Source of the DNA: Uloborus plumipes
Lineage: Eukaryota; Arthropoda; Arachnida; Araneae; Uloboridae
NCBI GenBank assembly: GCA_038373865.1
Contig: JAXGGA010001138.1
Span: 1-64,000 of the forward strand
DNA: 64,000 nucleotides
Direction: 5' to 3'
Shown here: piece after piece, positions 11,601 to 21,746 of the stretch
Layout: each line of letters starts with the position of its first letter
How positions within the stretch are numbered: the first letter of the stretch is position 1
Notes under the pieces: generated by a model
Databases searched by the model: none
The model's input: only the letters and a program-made list of their open reading frames with translations
What the model was told of the DNA's origin: nothing
Translations under genes and position numbers: made by a program

Positions 11601-12564
11601 CTTTTCACTATCCTCGAGTCAATTTTGATGAGCTTCATCGAACGACTGTACGTATGTATGCGTGCGTGCGCATGTACATATGTAATTATATCGCATTGTT
11701 TAAAAACGTTGTCCGCAGAAATTTTAAGATCTGCATGTAAGACCAGCACAATGAAAGCTGGCAACTTGGTGTGAGCTGTTTGTTTTTCCAAGAGCGCCGT
11801 AATTTTGTGCGAAGTCCGACTTCCACAGTACGCACATTCCATAAGAACTCGCTTATAGGGTAGACAACCATTCGCAACACAACGCAGCATATATTCACTC
11901 ATATACACAAAGAATGCCCAAGGACAGGAAAGAGAAAGTGCATCCACATCCTATCCGGGATTCAAACTCGAAACCTCCCCATCCGCAGTCAGATTTCTCT
12001 GACCACTAGACAAGGTATCCGGCAGTAGTTTGTGCAAAAATTCAAAAAAAAAAAAAAAAAAAAGTGGCTCTACTTCAACTTAAAACTAAAAGGAGTGGAT
12101 GGACGCCGTTTCCCTACTTCCCCCTCATTTATACCACTAGTTTGAGTTTATTGCAAATGTAAATAACTTAAAAGGACTGATTCAGGCTCTAGTGAAAGTT
12201 AGTGACAGACCTACGGCTAACCGTACGTTTCATTTGGACCGACTAAACAGTGTTGAATGTCAAAGAGATCGTATCTGATGGTGTAGCCTAAGCTGTATCA
12301 AAAGCCTTTGAAATATCAGAAACTTGGATCGCAAGACCAGACAAGACCTGTCTATAATGAATATTAATTTTCAGCATTCAGAAGACATTCTATTGACATT
12401 AAACAGCGGAAATGTACAATGTACATCCAGTCTAGTATATTTACCTTTTTTATATCGAACGGCGCTTTAGTTGGAAGAAAATCAGAGCATCCACCAAGAG
12501 ATATCTTCTGCGAATGAACCATCCCTCCAACTAAAACAACTATTAGAAAAATAAGGAGCTTCAT
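5536..12564 (-). CDS. Apolipoprotein-D-like lipocalin, complete five-exon gene
   Basis: Five minus-strand exons (12564-12445, 11021-10894, 10176-10091, 9314-9219, 5699-5536) join in compatible phases into 594 bases, 197 residues plus stop. Every junction has GT and AG. In order, the protein has a signal peptide, the GGC...FDIKK lead-in, the lipocalin GxW region GLWYEIEKYP (near residue 43), the strand block NYWVLDTDY with VVYSC (near residues 116-132), and the C-terminal YLWIMSRTGYLDE helix region typical of ApoD. A secreted binder of small hydrophobic ligands is expected. Length and exon structure are normal for the family. Intron 4 is 3.5 kb and contains two MITEs. The gene lies in tandem with the paralogue at 4641-4754. 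The specific ligand cannot be told. Confidence 0.85.
6436..6540. repeat. Partial dispersed repeat carrying a perfect 26-bp palindrome
   Basis: 6436-6500 resembles the beginning of the repeats at 1605 and 2236 (TTTCATGCTAAAA...). Bases 6483-6508 are the exact reverse complement of 6515-6540, with a 6-base loop AAATAC. This gives a perfect 26-bp stem inside intron 4 of the lipocalin gene. Confidence 0.75.
7690..7844. mobile_element. Small inverted-repeat element (MITE-like)
   Basis: AATCCTAGTTTAAGGTCCGG at 7690 is mirrored by the reverse complement of CCGGACCCTAAAGTAGGATT ending at 7844, with several mismatches. The 155-bp structure lies in intron 4 of the lipocalin gene and has no coding capacity. 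Confidence 0.4.
8001..8305. mobile_element. MITE family A, about 305 bp
   Basis: The ends are inverted repeats of roughly 55 bp, beginning GGCCCCTATATAGACGAG on the left and matched by TCCATATGGCGACTCTA on the right. A 9-bp duplication AATTTGATC flanks it (7992-8000 and 8306-8314). It has no coding capacity. Further copies lie at 21117-21706, 21747-22030 and 22080-22383, and around the LINE at 22530-29316. TSDs of 8-9 bp point to a Mutator-like or hAT-like source; this is inference. Confidence 0.75.
8412..8724. mobile_element. MITE family B, PIF/Harbinger-like, about 313 bp
   Basis: The terminal inverted repeats read GGCAGGGATTCAAGTGAAAC, and a TAA trinucleotide is duplicated at 8409-8411 and 8725-8727. 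TWA target duplications are typical of PIF/Harbinger elements. It is non-coding. Copies of about 300 bp lie at 21163-21464 (TSD TTA) and 32743-33043 (TSD TAA), with a shorter relative at 32537-32708. Confidence 0.75.
9219..9314 (-). CDS. Lipocalin paralogue 2, exon 4
   Basis: Acceptor TTCTAG|GATGG, donor GCAG|GTAGAG, 96 bases. It encodes ENYWVLDTDYRKYSVVYSC, a strong lipocalin block. The exon is too short for a simple open-frame search and was found by translating for the expected block. Confidence 0.85.
10091..10176 (-). CDS. Lipocalin paralogue 2, exon 3
   Basis: Acceptor ...TTTAG|GTC, donor GAAA|GTAAGG, 86 bases. It encodes SSETVCLNGIATVPD followed by KINVKYAE, which matches the G-x-A...K-L-x-V strand pair of ApoD proteins. 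The phase fits exons 2 and 4. Confidence 0.8.
10730..10850. repeat. Degenerate CA/TG-rich microsatellite
   Basis: Alternating CACATACA, GTATGCATATGCATGTGT and TATGTGTGTATACATG words. Open frames here on both strands follow from the low complexity. Confidence 0.5.
10894..11021 (-). CDS. Lipocalin paralogue 2, exon 2
   Basis: Acceptor ...CGTAG|CTC, donor GAAAG|GTAGGT. It encodes LTGLWYEIEKYPKCFG at the start, the diagnostic GxW region of lipocalins, and ends in phase 2. Confidence 0.85.
11165..11400. repeat. Possible short retroelement ending in a T run
   Basis: This is a moderately GC-rich block of about 220 bp, unlike its AT-rich surroundings, that ends in a run of about 21 T (11379-11398). 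It lies in intron 1 of the lipocalin gene. It could be a short retroelement or a processed fragment. No tRNA-like promoter boxes were convincing. Confidence 0.3.
11575..12028 (-). mobile_element. tRNA-derived SINE
   Basis: On the minus strand the element starts with a tRNA-like head at about 12028-11938. This includes an A-box-like TAGTGGTCAGAG and a B-box-like GGTTTCGAGTTTGAATCC, followed by CCGG. The acceptor arms do not pair, so it is not a tRNA gene. A body of about 350 bp unrelated to tRNA follows, with a short GTAC/GCAC microsatellite (about 11643-11690). It lies in intron 1 of the lipocalin gene. The 3' end is approximate. Confidence 0.55.
12445..12564 (-). CDS. Lipocalin paralogue 2, exon 1
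   Basis: ATG at 12564. It encodes the signal peptide MKLLIFLIVVLVGGMVHS and then QKISLGGCSDFLPTKAPFDIKK. The donor is AAG|GTAAAT at phase 0. Translation past the donor soon leaves the family consensus. Confidence 0.85.
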
Positions 12565-13401
12565 TCCTGATTTTGTATCTAGAAAATGGTAAAAGTAATT
12601 TTTAAGGATTTAAATATGTTACTGTAAATGTACAATTTTATGAGAAAGAAGAAAGAACCGACTTTAAAGTATAATTGAGATTTAAAAATCAAAATGTTTA
12701 CTCTAAAACTTTTGTGCTCTTATAGTTCGTCTCATCAAAAGTCATTTATGTATGAAACTAGCCGGATACCCGGCCCTGCCCGGATTTCTGCTAGGTGTAG
12801 GGTGTTTTCGTGAAACTCATTCATAAATTTTTCAACATTAAAGGGCATATCTATAAACATTATGGCTACCTCTGAAAACAATGGCTATGTTATGGATAAA
12901 CTAAAAAAATTGTATTACACACCCTAAATACAAATACAAGCTACAAATAATGTTAGATAAATAGGAAATGTTATAAGCGTGGTATATTAAAACAAATATA
13001 TATTTACAGTATCAATCGCACTGGAGTAAACCATGTCCAAATATTGCACGTTAAATAAGTCTCATTATTAAATTCTATATCCTCGTGACAACGTTGGTGA
13101 GGTGAAAACATCTTATGTACCTAATTTAGAAATTTTTTGACTAAAAACATTTTCTATTCTCTCTTGCCAAAATCAATTCCCTTTTTAGCCTACTTTCCCG
13201 TTGAAAATAAAAGAAAGACGAAAAAAGTATTAGAAGTAGGTTAATGCATCTAAAAAATATCGCCAAGTCCAAAAAATATCGCCAAGTTAAAAAAAGAAAA
13301 AGGTAAAATGAATATCGAAAAATTAAAAATTTGAAAGTAGGGTATTGAGATGGGGAATTTGTGTGTCGGTCCGTCGGTCTGTCTGCCCCCCCCCCCCCCT
13401 A

Positions 13402-15150
13402 CTAACTTTTGAATGAACATTCCGATTTGGACAAACTTTTTTTTTTGTTGGAAAGATCTCGGCGAGTACAGCTCATTCCCATATTTGATTTTTCGATTTG
13501 ACCAATTTTTGGTTCAACTTTGAATAGTTCAAACAACCTGTCCTGCGATGCTAACTTTTGAGTGAACAGTTCGATTTGAACAAACTTCTTTTTGTTCGAA
13601 AGATCTTTTCAAGGATACTTCATTCCCGTATCAATATTTTCGATTTGAACAATTTTTCGTTCAACATTGAACCGTTCAAACAAGCTGTCACCCCTAATAA
13701 CTTTTGAATGAACAGTCCGATTTAAACAAGCTTTTTTTTTTGTTCGAAGCATCTCGGCAAGGATACTTTATTACCGTATTTAAATTTTCAATTTGAACAT
13801 TTTTGGTTCAACGTTGAACCGTTTAAGTAACCTTTCTCCACCTAATAACTTTTGAGTGAACCGTCCGAAAGGAATAAACTGTTTTTAGTTATAAATATCT
13901 CGGCGAGTACAGCTCATTCCCATATTTGAATTTTCGATTTGAACAATTTTTGGTTCAACTTTGAACCGATCAAACAACCTGTCCCGCGATGCTAACTTTT
14001 GAGTGAACAATCCGATTTGAACAAACTTTTTTTTTTGTTCGAATGATGTTATCAAGGATACTTCATTCCCGTATTTACATTTCCGATTTGAACAATTTTT
14101 CGTTCAACATTGAACCGCTCAATCAAGCTGTCACCCCTAATAACTTTTGAGTGAACAGTCCGATTTAAACAAGCTTTTTTTTGTTCGAAGCATCTCGGCA
14201 ACGATACTTTATTACCGTATTTAAATTTTCAATTTGAACATTTTTGGTTCAACATTGAACCGTTTAAGCAACCTTTCTCCACCGAAATAACTTTTGAGTG
14301 AACCGTCCGAATGGAATAAACTGTTTTTTGTTGGAAATATCTCGGCGAGTACAGCTCATTCCCATATTTGATTTTTCGATTTGAACAATTTTTGGTTCAA
14401 CTTTGAACCGTTCAAACAACATGTCCCGCGATGCTAACTTTTGAGTGAACAGTCCGATTTGAACAAACTTTTTTTTGTTCGAAAGATCTTTTCAAGGATA
14501 CTTCATTCCCGTATCTACATTTTCGATTTGAACAATTTTTCGTTCAACATTGAACCGTTCAAATAAGCTGTCACCCCTAATAACTTTTGAATGAACAGTC
14601 CGATTTAAACAAACTTTTTTTTGTTCGAAGCATCTCGGGAAGGATACTTTATTACCGTATTTAAATTTTCAATTTGAACATTTTTGGTTCAACATTGAAC
14701 CATTCAAGCAACCTTTCCCCACCTAATAACTTTTGAGTGAACCGTCCGAATGGAATAAACTTTTTTTTGTTCGAAAGATCTCGGCGAGTACAGCTCATTC
14801 GCACATTTGATTTTTCGATTTGAACAGTTTTTGGTTCAACTTTGAACCGTTCAAACAACCTGTCCCGCGATGCTAACTTTTGAGTGAACAATCCGATTTG
14901 AACAAACTTTTTTTTGTTCGAAGGATCTCAGCAAGGATACTTTATTACCGTATTTAAATTTTCCATTTGAGCATTTTTTCGTTCAACATTGAACCGTTCA
15001 AGCAACCTTTCCCCACCTAATACCTTTTGAGTGAACCGTCCGAATGGAATAAACTTTTTTGTTCGAAAGATCTCGGAGAGACTCATTCCCATATTTCACT
15101 TTTCAATTTGAACCATTTTTCGTTCAATGATGAACCGTTCAGAAAGAATT
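13402..15150. repeat. 147-bp satellite array with 441-bp trimeric higher-order structure
   Basis: About twelve monomers begin with (TAA/GC)TAACTTTTGAGTGAAC near 13402, 13551, 13696, 13843, 13992, 14138, 14287, 14433, 14578, 14724, 14874 and 15018. Three monomer types alternate strictly from 13551. Type A starts GCGATGCTAAC, type B CACCCCTAATAAC with TTTAAACAAG, and type C CCACCTAATAAC with CGAATGGAATAAAC. The A monomers are exactly 441 bp apart (13551, 13992, 14433, 14874). After the fourth A, the next monomer is C-like, and the A monomer itself looks like an A/B hybrid. Open frames inside the array are by-products of the repeat. Confidence 0.9.
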
Positions 15151-15935
15151 TTAACATGAGCGCCTGCTATGAAATTTAAATTGAATTTTGATTCTGAACT
15201 TAAAGGCAGATTTCCTTCAAACTAACTTTGTAAGAAAACGGTTTTGATAAAAAAAAAATGTATGTAAAGTAATTTTCTGAAAAATCTTCTGTGAGGACTT
15301 TGATTCCGACTCCAACTCCGCAAACATGGCGGAAATGCAGGCTTAGAAAAAAATTACTAACAGGGCAGACGATTTTTTGTTTATTTATTCATTTTTTTGT
15401 GTTTAATTTATTATTGTTATTTTTATTCATATTTTTTTTTTTTTTTTTTTTTTTTTGTAAGTTCTCGGAGAGCCTTTCCCATACATTCCCATATTTCGCT
15501 TTTTGATTTGAACCATTTTTCGTTCAATATTGAACCGTTCAGAAAAAAAAATTAACATTAGTGTCTACTGGGAATTTAAGTTGAATGTTGATCCTGAACT
15601 TAAAGTCGGATTTCCTTCAAACTAACTTTGTAAGAAAATGGTTTTGATAAATAATGGTCATGACCCCCGCTTAACCGACCAAATGCAGCAAAAAATTGCA
15701 TTTTTTGGAATTATATTACGAAAAAAATGCCAAAACCCCCATTTTTGCACAAAAAGTGCACTTTGACCCCCCCCCCCCCCTTTCCAAAAATGACTCCCTC
15801 CTTAACCAGAAGCTGGATCCGCACTTGGATTCCGACTCCGACTCCGTAAATATGGCGGAAATGCAGGCTCAGAAAAAAAAATGACTGACTGTGCAGACGA
15901 TTTTTTGTTTATTTATTCAATTGTTTTATTTTATT
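15106..15935. repeat. Direct duplication flanking the satellite
   Basis: The block 15106-15250 plus 15293-15403 (with GATTCCGACTCCAACTCCG, ATGGCGGAAATGCAGGCT and GCAGACGATTTTTTGTTTA) recurs at 15508-15652 plus about 15828-15935. The second copy has about 130 extra bases in the middle, including a run of about 14 C (15767-15780). T-rich runs at 15429-15456 separate the copies. Confidence 0.7.
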
Positions 15936-16080
15936 TCTTATTATTTTTTTTCCCTTGGCAGACGATTTTTTTTTGTAACAAAAATTTTTCATTCACGAGA
16001 ACATTTTATTCTTTATATGTATTTAACAACTGGCAAACGGATTAAAAGTGAAATTCGAGACATTTTATTAACGGACGAGT

Positions 16081-16158
16081 TTTTTTTCTTTTCTTTTTTT
16101 TTTTTTTTTTCTTTCTTTGATAAAATGTGTTTTGATGCTCTTTGTACTTTTATTTATT

Positions 16159-16191
<33 letters not shown>

Positions 16192-16207
16192 GTTATTATT
16201 ATTATTT
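16081..16207. repeat. T-rich and (ATT)n microsatellite
   Basis: A long T run interrupted by C is followed by TTTATTTATTTATTATTATTATTATT repeats. No gene is present. Confidence 0.8.
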
Positions 16208-16789
16208 TGAAAACGATGGAGGATTTTTTCTACGGAGGAACTGTAACAGTTACACTCTTTAAAAGGTGCGAGAAAACTTTATTTATTCGTTAATTACTTT
16301 TTACGTGTCTATTTCATCTGATGAGAGGGGTATATTTTGCTTTACGAAATCAGCTCTAAGTGCTAAAAAGGTATGTTTGACATAATTTTCAGTCTCAGAT
16401 AATCAAGAGAATAATGATCAGATGCGAGAATGCCGATGTCGATGTACGGGAAAGTAGGCTCGTTTAGTTCTTGACAGAACTTCTTGTTATTTATCCCGTT
16501 AGCGCTTATTGGCATAGATGAATATAAAAATCCTAAGAAATTGCACCAATGGACTGAAAATTTAATCATTTAATGGGGAAATGACATGAAATTTACTGTT
16601 TTCCATAATAACTTTTTAAATCTAAATTTTTTAGAAATAAATTATAGCCTATTCGATTCCTGTTAATATATTAATGTAGCTAGCTATCTGCGGTGAAAAA
16701 AAGGTTAAAATCGGTCCAGTAGTTTTGAAGATTACCCGGGACATACTTACAAAAGTAGTCATTTATATATATAGATAAAAGTCAAAAAG

Positions 16790-17340
16790 CTATAAAGTTG
16801 TATAATAGTTCATTTTAAAGACGATTTTACCATAATTTGATATACTTCTTTTAATTCTGCACTTTTATTTGATGTAAAACTTGAATAGAACATTGTTTAT
16901 TCCTCACAAAATTGAAAATTTAAAAGAGTGTCCTTAAAAATTTTTTTAATGATTTATATTTTTTAATGTATTTCAATAAAGACATCAAAATATTTTCAGA
17001 GTGAGATCATAAATAGATTAGCAGTTATAGTACATAATGTAGGAAAATTTTGCGGTTTTTGTGTTGAAAAGTTTTATAGGAAATACATAGCAGAAAATAG
17101 TTCATTTTGGAGAGAACTGCGTGTATTTGAATTTTATATGTAACTCTGAGTAATTTTAGAAAAATAGTTTTTTTTTCACAAAATTTTAAAAATCAATTTT
17201 TTTACATTTTAAAATAGTGTTCTCTGAAATTTTTGAAAATATTATGTGATTTTAAATGCGTTTTAATAAATACATCCAAAAAGTTCCAGAGTGGGAAAAT
17301 GAAGCGACCAGCAGTGTTAGGAGTTGCTAAAAACTTTTAG
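16790..17340. repeat. Diverged tandem duplication, about 290-bp unit
   Basis: The block ending ...CAATAAAGACATCAAAATAT (16974-) is echoed about 290 bp later by TAATAAATACATCCAAAAAG (17264-). Both are followed by CAGAGTG and AGCAGT and preceded by ATAGTTCATTTT. The copies are well diverged. No coding sequence was seen from here to 18047. Confidence 0.45.
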
Positions 17341-18934
17341 AAAAATTGAGATAAAGTGCTGTTCATATTTTTCGCTGTGACTACTAATCAATTCATGCGT
17401 TATGGTCCCAGTTGAAAACATTTTGGCTGTATTCATTAAAATACATAAAAAATCACTGTTTTCATTAACAGTCAGTATTTTTACTTGCATCAAAAGTCAT
17501 ATAAACTTTTTTTGGCATTTTTGTCGCTTTTTTAACATAAAGAAAAGGTGCTAAAATACTTTCGAGGCTATAAATTCGATGGTTATTAAAATGATAGTCA
17601 ACTTCTTAGATCATCAAATATTCTCTAGAATCAAGATTTGAAATGGGAACACGAAGTTTTTATGTTTGCATAAAAGACGCGAACGAATGTTTGAATTTGC
17701 AAAATGTTTTACACCTTAACTAATATGGTAATCTTAAAATTTCGAGAACATAAAAATATTTCGTTAAAACAGACATGACATCAATAGGCGAACCAAAACT
17801 TATCTTAAGATTATTCAATTTGTAGAAAACTGCTTACCTAAAATTTTATAATTGCGGCTTAAGAATTTAAACTTTTTGAACTGTTTGATTCAAACTAAAT
17901 TTTGTTTCCACTTTTTCCCAATTTCTTATTCTATGCAAAGTAAAATTACGGTTAGCAAAGCTGACCGATTTGTTGAGTTCTTAATAAGGCTCGACCTGAT
18001 TCACTTAATTGAATGTTTCTCGTACAAGTAAGAGCATCTCTACATTATACAGGGTGAGTTCGATCGAATCTGCCATACGAAAAGGGGTGATAGAAGAGCC
18101 CAAGTGGAGTATAGAACCACCCATTAGCGGTGTCAATTCGTAACCGTAACCGAGTTATGGTATATTTAAGGAAAATTCGCAAAAAAACAAAATTCTGAGA
18201 AAAAGACCGATTTCTGAAGTTCCTGTTGGGTCTACGCACAAAATAAGCACATATTTCGAAAGAGCAGAAAAAATCCTTTAAAATGACACGTTTTTCATCA
18301 AGATAGTCGCACTTCAGAGTGAGTTACAAGCTTTCAAACACTGGAAACACTCAAAAATGAAATTTCATCAAACTTTTCAGTCAAAAATTTCAGAAACAAC
18401 CGTATGAGCTACAACCGATCAAATCTACTAAAAACTGGCCCATTTCACTAGCTTTCAGATGATACAACAGAAAATCACATTGGGCTTTAAGTTCAGCAGA
18501 TATTCTGGCTTTTATTTGTAACAGTATGAAAATCGCCCTTCGTCAAAATAGTGAAACCAGCAAAGATTCATAATTTTATGTTCTAAATTTTATATTTCAT
18601 GTAAATGTACTGTTTCCTTTATTCAAGAAAAGGAAAGTTTTAAAGCTAAATATTAAATTGTAACACTTTATTGAGTTAACAATCACAACAGAAGACCACA
18701 ACACGAAGAAACAATGGAAGCATTACTTTAACGCGCTTTTCACAAAGAAAAATTCAAAGTAAATGAGTTACACTAACATCTATGAGTCTATTTACATGTA
18801 AGCAATCTTCAAAATTTCCCAGAGCTACTGAAATTATCATCCCCCACACCAGATAGAAGCTCTTGGCCTTTTACGAGCGGAAACTACCGTCGCTCTCAAT
18901 GAAATTTCATTTTCACTTTTGCTACCGCTCCATC

Positions 18935-19160
18935 AAGCCAAATGCGCAAATCCTACCAACTGGTTGCATCCGAGCAGTAAATTGCTTGTTTCAAGAGTCC
19001 CCAAACAAAGAAGTTCACTGGCGTCAGGTTTGGTGATCTAGGTGACCAAGGAATGGGACCCAAATGACCAATCCCTTGCTGATTGTTCTGTCAGAAAGTC
19101 TCGAACTGCATTTGAAGAATGTGCAAAAATACCACTGTGTTGGAAAATTATTTCGGCTCT
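18935..19160 (-). pseudogene. Mariner-like transposase C-terminal fragment, left arm
   Basis: This is the inverted copy of the fragment in the right arm, read on the minus strand with the same blocks and the same decayed state. Shared lesions show that the inverted duplication happened after the transposase was already broken, or that gene conversion keeps the arms alike. Confidence 0.6.
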
Positions 19161-19821
19161 CTCCCAAACAGAGGTAACATAAAGTAAATCAGGCAAGCAC
19201 TGATTCCAGAATCTCTAAATATTCTATTCCTGTCAGGTTACATTGAAACTATCAACCGATCGCCGATTACGCCTAGTCAAACCTTTAAGCTGAATCGCTT
19301 TTGGAATGATAAGTTTAAATAAGGTTGAAAACGAATTTTGTTCAAAATACTGATGCCACAGAAATGTACATGTATCGTGCAACTTCGAGTTAACATCGAC
19401 TCACCTGTCCAGTTTTTTTTTTTAGGAAATGATGTAGTTGAATGTCTCAGCCTAGTAGACATCTGCAAAATTTTTACTCGTTTTGGAGATCTGGGTTGCT
19501 AAACCAATGCTCTTGTGTGAAATGGTTAGAAGAAATTTGCATATCCGATTGAGTGCGAAAGTAGCATATGTTAGTGACAAATTTGAATATATTCCATGTA
19601 TTGAAGGTTTATTTGTGTGAAGATTGTTTCCTTAGGGGAACTTAAATAACACTGTTGCGATACTAATCCGAGACTCGTGGTTTCAAATGTGATGTGGGAA
19701 AGGTCTGGCGTAATCGGCGATCGGTTGATAGAGTTTCAATGTAACCTGACAGGAATAGAATATTTAGAGGTTCTGAAATCAGTGCTTGCCTGATTTACTT
19801 TATGTTACTTCTGTTTGGGAG

Positions 19822-20060
19822 AGAGCGAAAATAATTTTCCAACACAGTGGTATTTCTGCACATTCTTCAAATGCAGTTCGAGACTTTCTGACAGAACAAT
19901 CAGCAAGGGATTGGTCATTTGGGTCCCATTCCTTGGTCACCTAGATCACCAAACCTGACGCCAGTGAACTTCTTTGTTTGTGGACTCTTGAAACAAGCAA
20001 TTTACTGCTCGGATGCAACCAGTTGGTAGGATTTGCGCATTTGGCTTGATAGAGCGGTAG
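19822..20060 (+). pseudogene. Mariner-like transposase C-terminal fragment, right arm
   Basis: Translation gives IFQHSGISAHSSNAVRDFL, then after a frame change WSPRSPNLTPVNFF and a following LLKQ. These correspond to the FQQDGAPAHxS...W(P)PRSPDLTPLDFFLWG blocks of a mariner-related transposase group, which hold the second catalytic aspartate and the conserved PDLTP segment. The aspartate position in the first block reads as HS-G, so the catalytic residue is lost. A frameshift near 19910 separates the blocks. Confidence 0.65.
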
Positions 20061-21116
20061 CAAAACTGAAAATGAAATTTCATTGAGAGCGACGGTAGTT
20101 TCCGCTCGTAAAAGGCCAAGAGCTTCTATCTGGTGTGGGGATGATAATTTCAGTAGCTATGGGAAATTCTGAAGATTGCTTACATGTAAATAGACTCATA
20201 GATGTTAGTGTAACTCATTTACTTTGAATTTTTCTTTGTGAAAAGCGCGTTAAAGTAATGCTTCCATTGTTTCTTCGTGTTGTGGTCTTCTGTTGTGATT
20301 GTTAACTCAATAAAGTGTTACAATTTAATATTTAGCTTTAAAACTTTCCTTTTCTTGAATAAAGGAAACAATACATTTACATGAAATATAAAATTTAGAA
20401 CATAAAATTATGAATCTTTGCTGGTTTCCCTATTTTGACGAAGGGCGATTTTCATACTGTTACAAATAAAAGCCAAAATATCTGCTGAACTTAAAGCCCA
20501 ATGTGATTTTCTCTTGTATCATCTGAAAGCTAGTGAAATGGGCCAGTTTTTAGTAGATTTGATCGGTTGTAGCTCATACGGTTGTTTCTGAAATTTTTGA
20601 CTGAAAAGTTTGATGAAATTTCATTTTTGAGTGTTTCCAGTGTTCGAAAGCTTGTAACTCGCTATAAAGTGCGACTATCTTGATGAAAAAGATGTCATTT
20701 TAAAGTATTTTTTCTGTTCTTTCGAAATATGTGCAAATTTTGTGCGTAGACCCAACAGGAACTTCAGAAATCGGTCTTTTTCTCAGAATTTTGTTTTTTT
20801 GTGAATTTTCCTTAAATATACCATAACTCGGTCACGGTTACGAATTGACACCGCTAATGGGTGGTTCTATACTCCACTTGGGCTCTTCTATCACCCCTTT
20901 TCGTATGGCAGATTCGATCGAACTCACCCTGTAGAGATCATTTCTTGTGTGCTTGCCACCAATGCCTATGTTTGATCTGCTGTGGACACGACATCATCTG
21001 TTTATCATCAAAACTCGGAGTTTCGTTGATAATAAATAAAAAAAAAATCATTTTACTTGGGAAATAAATACCAAAGGAGACGAAACCTTTTCATATCCAC
21101 TTCTAAATCTTTTAAC

Positions 21117-21706
21117 TAGAGCCGCTCTATAGACAGGTCGACATCAGCTTAAGTTCACTTTAGGCAGCGATTCAAGTGAAACAGCACTGCGATCGCTTCG
21201 AATTGCAATCGCTACTGGAAGTAAATTACTTTATCATCAACTTAACTTGGCATGACGTCACTACGGGTGGAGCCAATAAGAGCTCACAAGCACTCAGCGA
21301 TCTCCTCTTATTCGCCAAATAGGCTGTGACGTTTTATCTAGCTCGTTTTTCATAGGCAAACGTCACGCTGACGTCACGATGTTTTTATCAAGAAACGTTC
21401 TAATGTAATTCATTTCCAGTAGCGATTGTAATTTGCGATCGCCTGTTTCACTTGAATGCTTGCCTTAGATTCACAATCGGATCCATCGTTTTACTTTCAC
21501 TTTCAATTTTTCATTGTTGCGGAGCTAGGGTTACCAGAGAAAAGTTTCGGGACATTGCCATACTTTGCCAAATTCACGTGCCGCAAACAATTGCTCACAC
21601 TAAAAAATTACCAAAACGCGATAACTTGCCAGAAAAGACAACCACTCATAAACTGCCAGAATAGACAAAACGCGCTGAATCCAAAGGCTCGTCTACAGTG
21701 GCTTCT
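21117..21706 (-). mobile_element. MITE family A, inverted copy split by a family B MITE
   Basis: The end TAGAGCCGCTCTATAGACAG at 21117 and the other end GGCTCGTCTACAGTGGCTTC near 21686-21705 are the family A termini in reverse orientation. The copy is interrupted at 21163-21464 by a family B element with a TTA duplication, so A is older than B here. Confidence 0.65.
21163..21464. mobile_element. MITE family B, inserted in MITE A
   Basis: 302 bp with GGCAGCGATTCAAGTGAAAC at one end and its near reverse complement at the other. TTA is duplicated at 21160-21162 and 21465-21467. It closely resembles the copy at 32743-33043 over its whole length. Confidence 0.75.
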
Positions 21707-21746
21707 AGAGCATAAAAATCTCATTATACCATTGCACAGCAAATGA

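Larger units (their letters stand above)
12758..16778. mobile_element. Composite non-autonomous element with an internal satellite, Helitron/HINE-like
   Basis: The left edge is ACTAGCCGGATACCCGG and the right edge is CCCGGGACATACTTACAAAA followed by a TATATATATAGAT tail. The order inside is unique sequence, a GTCB-type microsatellite (GTCGGTCCGTCGGTCTGTC near 13363-13382), a C run, about 1.7 kb of 147-bp tandem repeats, two direct repeats of the right flank, and AT-rich sequence. A central tandem repeat next to a GTCY-type microsatellite is the layout known from DINE-1/HINE (Helentron-related) elements. I assign that class by analogy only. There is no coding capacity, and edge positions are approximate. 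Confidence 0.4.
18050..20931. mobile_element. 2.9 kb palindromic mariner-like element
   Basis: The two outer ends are CAGGGTGAGTTCGATCGAAT and its reverse complement, each flanked by TA (18048-18049 and 20932-20933), as in Tc1/mariner insertions. The arms 18050-19275 and 19705-20931 are near-identical inverted copies of about 1.23 kb, separated by about 430 bp. Each arm contains the 3' part of a decayed transposase, a 3' UTR with AATAAA, and one transposon end. Formally it is two 3' halves of a mariner-like element joined head to head. It could form a very long hairpin RNA if transcribed. Confidence 0.85.

Noticed and set aside
11938..12028. Possible tRNA gene on the minus strand
   Set aside because: A- and B-box-like sequences are present but the acceptor stem does not pair and a SINE body follows.
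13402..15150. CRISPR-like regular repeats
   Set aside because: The repeats are contiguous 147-bp monomers without unique spacers, in a eukaryotic genome; it is a satellite.
15291..16262. Phe/Tyr-rich plus-strand frames
   Set aside because: They are products of T-rich and ATT microsatellite tracts.
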